Shown: in pieces, positions 58,309 through 64,000 of the stretch
Layout: the number at the start of each line of letters is the position of its first letter
How positions within the stretch are numbered: position 1 is the stretch's first letter
Source of the DNA: Ruegeria arenilitoris
GTDB taxonomy: Bacteria; Pseudomonadota; Alphaproteobacteria; Rhodobacterales; Rhodobacteraceae
Direction: 5' to 3'
Assembly: GCF_013032855.1 (NCBI RefSeq)
Contig: NZ_WQDA01000007.1
Span: forward strand, 39,188-103,187
DNA: 64,000 bases
Program-made: the position numbers and the translations under genes
Notes under the pieces: generated by a model
Told to the model about the DNA's origin: nothing
The model's database searches: none
Seen by the model: only the letters and a program-made list of their open reading frames with translations

Positions 58309-60927
58309 ATGGACTTGAACAAGTTCACCGAGCGTGCACGAGGTTTCGTGCAGGCGGCGCAAACCATTGCGCTGCGCGAGGGACACCAGAGACTGGCTCC
58401 CGAGCATATTCTGAAAGCACTGATGGATGATGACCAGGGGCTGGCCAGCAACCTGATCAAACGTGCGGGCGGCGCGCCCGAGCGCGTGGTCGAGGCGCTG
58501 GATGTTGCCCTGGCCAAGATCCCGAAGGTCAGCGGCGACGCGGGCCAGGTCTATCTGGACGGTCAGACCGCCAAGGTTCTGGACGAGGCCGAGAAGATCG
58601 CCAAGAAAGCCGGCGACAGCTTCGTTCCGGTCGAGCGCGTGCTGATGGCTCTGTGTATCGTCAAATCCAAGGCGAAAGAGGCCCTGGAAGCCGGTGCCGT
58701 GTCCGCCCAGAAGCTGAACGAGGCGATCAATGACATCCGCAAGGGCCGTACGGCCGACAGCGCCAATGCCGAAGAAGGCTATGACGCGCTGAAGAAATAT
58801 GCCCGCGACCTGACCGAGGCCGCCCGAGAGGGCAAGATTGACCCGATCATCGGCCGCGACGAGGAAATCCGCCGCGCCATGCAGGTGCTGTCGCGCCGGA
58901 CCAAGAACAACCCGGTTCTGATCGGTGAGCCCGGTGTGGGTAAGACCGCCATCGCCGAAGGTCTGGCTCTGCGCATCGTGAACGGCGACGTGCCGGAATC
59001 GCTGAAGGACAAGAAGCTGCTGGCCCTGGACATGGGTGCCCTGATCGCCGGTGCGAAATACCGCGGTGAGTTCGAGGAACGCCTGAAAGCCGTTCTGAAC
59101 GAAGTCACCGCGGCCGCCGGCGAGATCGTTCTGTTCATCGACGAGATGCACACGCTGGTCGGGGCCGGCAAGTCCGACGGTGCGATGGATGCGGCCAACC
59201 TGATCAAGCCCGCGCTGGCGCGGGGCGAGCTGCACTGCATCGGCGCCACCACGCTGGACGAGTACCGCAAATACGTCGAGAAGGACGCGGCCCTTGCCCG
59301 CCGGTTCCAGCCCGTCTTCGTGCAGGAACCTACGGTCGAAGACACGATCAGCATCCTGCGCGGCATCAAGGAGAAATACGAACTGCACCACGGTGTGCGC
59401 ATCTCGGATTCGGCGCTGGTGTCGGCCGCGACCTTGTCGCACCGCTACATCACCGACCGTTTCCTGCCTGACAAGGCGATCGACCTCGTGGATGAGGCCG
59501 CCTCGCGTCTGCGCATGGAAGTGGACAGCAAGCCGGAAGAGCTGGACCAGCTGGATCGCCAGATCCTGCAGCTCCAGATCGAGGAAGAGGCGCTGAAGCT
59601 TGAAGATGACGCGGCTTCGAAAGATCGGCTTGAAGCGCTGCAGAAGGAACTGGCCGAGCTCAAGGAGAAATCCGCTGAGATGACCGCCCAGTGGCAGGCC
59701 GAACGTGACAAGCTGGCCAGCGCCCGAGAGCTGAAAGAGCAGCTGGACAAGGCGCGCGCCGAGCTGGAGATCGCCAAGCGCGAGGGCAACCTGGCCAAGG
59801 CCGGTGAGCTGTCCTATGGCGTGATCCCCGAGCTGGAGCGCAAGCTGGCCGAGGCCGAAAGCCAGGAAAGCAACGCGGTCATGGCCAAGGAAACGGTGCG
59901 TCCCGAACAGATCGCGGCCGTGGTCGAACGCTGGACCGGTATCCCGACCTCGAAGATGCTGGAAGGCGAGCGCGAAAAGCTGCTGCGCATGGAAGAAGCG
60001 CTGCATGCCCGCGTTGTCGGCCAGGACGAGGCCGTGCGCGCCGTGGCCAACGCCGTGCGCCGGGCCCGGGCCGGTCTGAACGACGAAAACCGCCCGCTGG
60101 GCTCGTTCCTGTTCCTCGGCCCGACCGGTGTGGGTAAGACCGAGCTGACCAAGGCCGTCGCCGAATACCTGTTCGACGACGAACACGCGATGGTGCGGAT
60201 CGACATGTCCGAGTTCATGGAGAAACACGCCGTCGCCCGCCTGATCGGTGCCCCGCCGGGCTATGTCGGCTATGAGGAAGGCGGCGTTCTGACCGAAGCC
60301 GTCCGTCGCCGGCCGTACCAGGTGGTGCTGTTCGACGAGGTCGAGAAGGCGCATCCGGACGTGTTCAACGTGCTGTTGCAGGTGCTGGATGACGGTGTCC
60401 TGACCGACGGTCAGGGCCGCACGGTCGACTTCAAGCAGACGCTGATCGTGCTGACCTCGAACCTTGGCTCGCAGGCGCTGAGCCAGTTGCCCGAAGGGGC
60501 CGACACGGCGCAGGCCAAGCGCGATGTGATGGACGCGGTTCGGGCGCATTTCCGGCCCGAGTTCCTGAACCGTCTGGATGAGACCATCATCTTCGACCGG
60601 CTTCAGCGGTCGGACATGGATGCAATCGTCGACATCCAGCTGGCCCGCTTGCGGAAGCGGCTTGCCGGGCGCAAGATCGATCTTGTGCTGGACGATGCTG
60701 CCAAGGAGTGGCTGGCCAACGAAGGCTACGACCCGGTCTTCGGGGCGCGTCCGCTCAAGCGCGTGATCCAGCGTGCCCTGCAGAACCCGCTGGCCGAGGC
60801 TTTGCTGGCCGGCGACATCCGGGATGGCGACACCGTGCCGGTAACTGCCGGACCCGATGGTCTGATCATCGGCGACCGGTTGGGCACCAGCGACCGCCCG
60901 CGCCCGGACGAGGCCGTGGTCCACTAA
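58309..60927 (+). CDS. clpB: ATP-dependent chaperone ClpB
   Basis: 872 residues from ATG 58309 (AAAAGGAG upstream). An N-terminal Clp repeat domain, first AAA+ module with GEPGVGKT (206-213), the long coiled-coil middle domain (about 405-530) that marks ClpB, and a second AAA+ module with GPTGVGKT (604-611). The C-terminus has [11 protein letters not shown]. It resolves protein aggregates with DnaK. A heat-shock promoter lies upstream and a strong terminator downstream, so it is a single-gene unit. Confidence 0.98.
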   Translation: MDLNKFTERARGFVQAAQTIALREGHQRLAPEHILKALMDDDQGLASNLIKRAGGAPERVVEALDVALAKIPKVSGDAGQVYLDGQTAKVLDEAEKIAKKAGDSFVPVERVLMALCIVKSKAKEALEAGAVSAQKLNEAINDIRKGRTADSANAEEGYDALKKYARDLTEAAREGKIDPIIGRDEEIRRAMQVLSRRTKNNPVLIGEPGVGKTAIAEGLALRIVNGDVPESLKDKKLLALDMGALIAGAKYRGEFEERLKAVLNEVTAAAGEIVLFIDEMHTLVGAGKSDGAMDAANLIKPALARGELHCIGATTLDEYRKYVEKDAALARRFQPVFVQEPTVEDTISILRGIKEKYELHHGVRISDSALVSAATLSHRYITDRFLPDKAIDLVDEAASRLRMEVDSKPEELDQLDRQILQLQIEEEALKLEDDAASKDRLEALQKELAELKEKSAEMTAQWQAERDKLASARELKEQLDKARAELEIAKREGNLAKAGELSYGVIPELERKLAEAESQESNAVMAKETVRPEQIAAVVERWTGIPTSKMLEGEREKLLRMEEALHARVVGQDEAVRAVANAVRRARAGLNDENRPLGSFLFLGPTGVGKTELTKAVAEYLFDDEHAMVRIDMSEFMEKHAVARLIGAPPGYVGYEEGGVLTEAVRRRPYQVVLFDEVEKAHPDVFNVLLQVLDDGVLTDGQGRTVDFKQTLIVLTSNLGSQALSQLPEGADTAQAKRDVMDAVRAHFRPEFLNRLDETIIFDRLQRSDMDAIVDIQLARLRKRLAGRKIDLVLDDAAKEWLANEGYDPVFGARPLKRVIQRALQNPLAEALLAGDIRDGDTVPVTAGPDGLIIGDRLGTSDRPRPDEAVVH

Positions 60928-60950
60928 CTTGCGGCTTGGCTGAAACAGGA

Positions 60951-60979
60951 AAGGCCCGCCAGAAATGGCGGGCCTTTTT
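60951..60979. terminator. Bidirectional intrinsic terminator
   Basis: AAGGCCCGCC (60951-60960) pairs with GGCGGGCCTT (60967-60976) around AGAAAT, followed by T to 60979. It serves clpB on the plus strand. On the minus strand it may also serve the convergent membrane-protein gene, since the complement ends in TTTCC. Confidence 0.93.
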
Positions 60980-60991
60980 CATGCGCACCAA

Positions 60992-61975
60992 TCAGTCGTG
61001 GTTCTGACGGCTTTTGCGCAATGCTCGCAAGTCGTCGGCACTCAGGCGCGGACCGGACTCGGGCGATGGTGGTGGTGCCGGCGGAGCCATGCGCTGGGCC
61101 GGATCCACCATATGGCGGCTGGGGCGCCCGCCCTGCAGTTTCAGATAGGCCAATACCGCACCCGCGGATTGCAGGCTCAGCCCCCAAAGCCCGACCAGGA
61201 TAAAGCTGAGAAACAAGGCCACTGCAGGCCAGATCGGGTTTTCGATGGCGCCACCGCGGAACAGGCCTTCGATTTCGGTAACGGACGTTGCCAACGCCGG
61301 TAGCCCCGCCACGAAGGCCACGGCCAGAAAGGCGAGGACGTAAAGCACCATCATCGATACATAGCTGATGGCCACCAAAGCAAAGAGCGGCCAGAAGGAC
61401 GCACCCAGATTGCGGAAGGGTGTATAAGGTCGGTCGTCAGGATCGCTGCCCAAGGCCGCCGCAGCCAGGGGAACCAGCAGACTGGCCCGCGCAGCCGAGG
61501 CTACCGTGAATACCGCAACCGTGACGACGAGGCCCGCCACCGAAACCGACGCGCCGGCCGAGGTCAGCCAGTCCAGTGCCGGTGTTTCGGGGGTCTTGGT
61601 CAGATCGACCAGATTGGGCGCGACCTGAACAAAGGCCAACCCGACCACTGGCGCAAGGATCAGGCCGATCGCCAGGGACTCCGCCGCGCCATAGGCAATG
61701 GCGGGAACGATCAGCTTGCGATAGCCCACGCCGGGTCGGATCAGCTTTGACTGGAACCCGAACCGGGCGCCGACCATGATCGGGATCACGCCGGATGAGG
61801 CGCTGATCAGGAAGGTTGCGATGAACAGTGTTCCGGGCAGGATCAACCCGATGACGAACCCGATCACGCCACCCAACGCGCCGTACAGAAAAAGGCCGAT
61901 GAGCAGGATCGGGAACGTCACCGCAAAGCGCCACAGGATCGAAAGGGACAAAGGAATGGTTTTGGTCAGTAACAC
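60992..61975 (-). CDS. Unknown multispanning membrane protein
   Basis: 327 residues from GTG 61975 (GAAGG upstream); an in-frame ATG at 62038 would add 21 residues that look less like coding sequence. About six to eight hydrophobic segments run from residue 12 to about 275, followed by a Pro-rich cytoplasmic tail (P-P-A-P-P-P-S-P) and a charged end. No family is recognised. It is convergent with clpB. Confidence 0.75.
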   Translation of the reverse strand: MLLTKTIPLSLSILWRFAVTFPILLIGLFLYGALGGVIGFVIGLILPGTLFIATFLISASSGVIPIMVGARFGFQSKLIRPGVGYRKLIVPAIAYGAAESLAIGLILAPVVGLAFVQVAPNLVDLTKTPETPALDWLTSAGASVSVAGLVVTVAVFTVASAARASLLVPLAAAALGSDPDDRPYTPFRNLGASFWPLFALVAISYVSMMVLYVLAFLAVAFVAGLPALATSVTEIEGLFRGGAIENPIWPAVALFLSFILVGLWGLSLQSAGAVLAYLKLQGGRPSRHMVDPAQRMAPPAPPPSPESGPRLSADDLRALRKSRQNHD

Positions 61976-62199
61976 GGGGCGGCCTTCACACAGTCTCTGG
62001 TGGTTTCGGCGATACCTTATCGGATGTGCAGCTTCCATCCCGTTGATGCCGTTCCAAACAGGTGTTCGTCTGTGCGCGACGGGAATGCAACGCAGGCTTC
62101 GTTACAGTCCCGTCTCTCAATCGTGACGCAAGTTGCGTTGGTCCGGTGTTAAAACGGGGCTAATTCAAGGCTGATTTTTGTAAATGAACGGAGAACGGA

Positions 62200-63102
62200 A
62201 TGGCGCACCGCTGGATCAACACTCTGACACATGCCGATACGACCCCGCGGGCGGCGTTCCTGAACCGCCGACAGATCATGGCGGGACTCGCCGGATCGGG
62301 ACTGGCGATGATCGCGGGCCGTGCAGGTGCGGAAGATGCGCTGGAGCAGAACACGTGGGAAGAGATCACGTCCTACAACAACTACTATGAGTTCGGGACC
62401 CGCAAGGACGACCCTGCGAAATACGCCCATACCCTCAAGACCGAACCATGGAGCGTCACGATCGACGGGTTGGTTGACCGCCCGGGAGAGTATGATTTCC
62501 AGGACATCATGTCCGAAATGACGATCGAAGAACGCATCTACCGTTTCCGCTGTGTCGAGGCCTGGTCGATGGTCGTGCCCTGGAACGGGTTCGAGCTGGC
62601 CGATCTGCTGAACATGGCCGGTGTGCAGGAAGGGGTGAAATACGTGGCCTTCGAAACCGCGCTGCGCCCCGACGAGATGCCAGGCGTTGCATATCCGGTT
62701 CTGGACTGGCCGTATCGCGAAGGTCTACGGCTGGATGAAGCCATGCATCCGTTGACGATCATGGCGACGGGTATCTATGGCCGCCCGATCCCCAATCAGA
62801 ACGGCGCCCCGTTGCGCCTGGTGGTTCCATGGAAATATGGCTTCAAGTCGATCAAATCGATCGTACGAATCACTTTGACCGAGGAAGAGCCGCCAACCAG
62901 CTGGAACATGGCCAACCCGCGTGAATACGGGTTCTACAGCAACGTGAACCCGACCGTGGATCATCCGCGGTGGTCCCAGGCCTCGGAACGCCGCATCGGC
63001 GGCGGGTTGTTTGCCAAGCGACAACCGACACTGATGTTCAACGGTTACGAAGAAGAGGTCGCAGGGCTTTATGACGGTATGGATCTCAGGGAATACTACT
63101 GA
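62200..63102 (+). CDS. msrP: Protein-methionine-sulfoxide reductase catalytic subunit MsrP
   Basis: 300 residues. A twin-arginine signal (N-R-R-Q-I-M-A-G) of about 45 residues directs the folded molybdoenzyme to the periplasm. Cys118 in Y-R-F-R-C-V-E-A-W is the molybdenum ligand. Further motifs are K-Y-G-F-K-S-I-K and [12 protein letters not shown]. It repairs oxidised methionine in envelope proteins, receiving electrons from MsrQ, encoded 4 bp downstream. Confidence 0.96.
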   Translation: MAHRWINTLTHADTTPRAAFLNRRQIMAGLAGSGLAMIAGRAGAEDALEQNTWEEITSYNNYYEFGTRKDDPAKYAHTLKTEPWSVTIDGLVDRPGEYDFQDIMSEMTIEERIYRFRCVEAWSMVVPWNGFELADLLNMAGVQEGVKYVAFETALRPDEMPGVAYPVLDWPYREGLRLDEAMHPLTIMATGIYGRPIPNQNGAPLRLVVPWKYGFKSIKSIVRITLTEEEPPTSWNMANPREYGFYSNVNPTVDHPRWSQASERRIGGGLFAKRQPTLMFNGYEEEVAGLYDGMDLREYY

Positions 63103-63106
63103 GGCC

Positions 63107-63721
63107 ATGCACAAGCTGAACCAGATACTGCGCCGCGTTCCTGTCTGGGCGGTCTACATCGCCGGATTGGTTCCGGTGCCCTGGTTGTTCTACCAAGGCA
63201 TGACCGGTGGCCTTGGATTCGAACCGATCGAGGCTTTGGAACATGAATATGGAGAACTGGCGCTTCAGTTGTTGATCCTGGGTTTGGCGGTCACGCCGCT
63301 GAGGCGGCTCACCGGCTTGAACCTCATGAAGTTCAGGCGGGCCATTGGCGTTTTGACCCTATCCTATGTGGCGTGCCATCTTTTGGTTTGGCTGGTTCTG
63401 GACGTGCAAGACCCAGGTCAAATTTGGGCAGACATCATAAAGCGACCCTACATCACGGTCGGCATGGCGGCATTCGTTCTGATGCTGCCGCTTGGGATTA
63501 CGTCGAACAATGCCTCGGTCCGGTGGCTGGGGGCGGCTTGGCGGCGCCTTCACAAGCTGGTCTACCCGGCAGCCATTCTTGCAGGGCTGCACTACGTCAT
63601 GTTGGCGAAGGGCTTTCAGATCGAGCCCCTGATCTACTTGTTTGTGATTCTTGCCCTGTTGCTGCTGCGCTTGCCCAAACCGGCATTCAATACGGCGTCC
63701 CGGCGCGCCGATTCCGCGTGA
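63107..63721 (+). CDS. msrQ: Heme-binding subunit MsrQ
   Basis: 204 residues from ATG 63107. Six membrane helices. Candidate heme-ligand His residues are in A-C-H-L-L-V-W, R-L-H-K-L-V-Y and G-L-H-Y-V-M. It belongs to the ferric-reductase-like membrane family and passes quinone electrons to MsrP. The 4-bp gap to msrP shows an operon. Confidence 0.95.
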   Translation: MHKLNQILRRVPVWAVYIAGLVPVPWLFYQGMTGGLGFEPIEALEHEYGELALQLLILGLAVTPLRRLTGLNLMKFRRAIGVLTLSYVACHLLVWLVLDVQDPGQIWADIIKRPYITVGMAAFVLMLPLGITSNNASVRWLGAAWRRLHKLVYPAAILAGLHYVMLAKGFQIEPLIYLFVILALLLLRLPKPAFNTASRRADSA

Positions 63722-64000
63722 CTCGGGTGCTGGGCTGTGGGTAACCATGTGGGCAAGTCATACAGTGAGTGTTTTTGCACTGCGAGGCCCAGGCGAAAAC
63801 TGAGTTCTGGGGAGGCATGACGTCATCAATAACCTGAAAATAAACAATTATTTTTGTTTTCGCGATTTTTTCCCAATTCTTGTCATTTTCTGCTTGCGGT
63901 GATTTGTAGTTATCCTTAGAACGCCCTTCACCGGCGCTGCTGAGGCGGTGTTGGTTGGTCGGATGGACGGCCTGACGGACTGGAAAGACGGTTGAGACGC
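63722..64000. other. AT-rich region with strong-promoter features; possible rRNA operon leader
   Basis: 279 bp with no gene. The first 100 bp show nothing. From 63828 an A/T-rich tract runs into promoter-like elements (listed separately) and then a GC-rich leader of G-A-C-G-G repeats. The window ends before any rRNA sequence, so the identity is inferred. Confidence 0.45.
63894..63921 (+). promoter_or_regulatory. Candidate strong (rrn-like) promoter
   Basis: TTGCGG (63894-63899) and TTAGAA (63916-63921), spacing 16 bp. They are preceded by an A/T-rich UP-like tract (about 63836-63890) and followed by ACGCCCTTCACCGGCG, a GC-rich discriminator. The layout resembles Rhodobacteraceae rRNA promoters. 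Confidence 0.45.

Noticed and set aside
58198..60924. 908-residue minus-strand open frame opposite clpB
   Set aside because: It mirrors clpB codon positions, has no ribosome site or domain, and clpB is certain.
1..64000. CRISPR array or complete insertion sequence
   Set aside because: No regularly spaced repeats, no cas gene and no transposase gene was seen on either strand.

Overview
The window looks like chromosomal DNA of an alphaproteobacterium of the Rhodobacteraceae (marine Roseobacter/Ruegeria-like). I infer this from the high-GC coding style, the rpmH-rnpA-yidD...yidC-MOSC arrangement, an frcBCAK-type fructose transport operon, a 41-residue L36, many ATGA/TGATG-coupled genes, and the abundance of ABC transporters. 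No taxon assignment was computed.

Layout. 1-7115 (all minus): a MOSC protein cut by the window edge, yidC, an EAL phosphodiesterase, ttcA, an AidB-like acyl-CoA dehydrogenase, yidD, rnpA and rpmH. 7384-10965 (plus): a TVP38-type membrane protein, a mercuric-reductase-like flavoprotein and an orphan histidine kinase. 11030-19678: tRNA-Arg(ACG) followed by an integrated element of about 8.6 kb. It is bounded by a 17-bp direct repeat of the tRNA 3' end and carries a tyrosine integrase, an AT-rich unknown gene, an AlpA-like helix-turn-helix protein, a chain of overlapping small genes, and cargo: two DUF1254/DUF1214 exported proteins and a MerR/CDF metal module with a textbook 19-bp-spaced MerR promoter.

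19788-31147 (minus): a small unknown gene, then a ten-gene catabolic operon with a CUT1-type sugar ABC transporter (binding protein, two permeases, a 62-residue membrane protein, two ATPases), a single-chain dihydroxyacetone-kinase-family kinase, a LacI regulator, a TIM-barrel isomerase/epimerase and a Gfo/Idh/MocA dehydrogenase. Two palindromes with a central CG, exactly 30 bp apart, precede it and are good candidates for the LacI operators. 31545-35206: a MOSC protein, a sulfotransferase and an arylsulfatase. 35768-41026: a five-gene operon of unknown pathway (crotonase, SDR, LLM oxidoreductase, CmcJ/NvfI-like oxidoreductase, nitroreductase) divergent from a LysR regulator.

41071-43986 (minus): an energy-transducing operon of an exported Cys-rich protein, ExbB, two ExbDs and a TonB-like protein. 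The second ExbD carries Asn where the essential membrane Asp belongs. 44153-49151: a ROK regulator divergent from frcB-frcC-frcA-frcK. 49148-52895: a GNAT/XRE-cupin pair, an orphan iron-binding protein, an Asp-box propeller protein and rpmJ. 52989-64000: tRNA-Val(GAC), an N-formylglutamate-amidohydrolase-family protein, dinB, pyrF, a Sel1-repeat protein, a small lipoprotein, clpB behind a heat-shock-type promoter, an unknown multispanning membrane protein, msrP-msrQ, and at the right edge an AT-rich strong-promoter-like segment that may lead into an rRNA operon.

No CRISPR array, complete insertion sequence, riboswitch or replication origin was recognised. The most promising unexplained items are the D-to-N ExbD paralogue, the five-gene redox operon, the kinase-type sugar operon with its small membrane subunit, and the tRNA-Arg element with its paired 19-bp terminal repeats.
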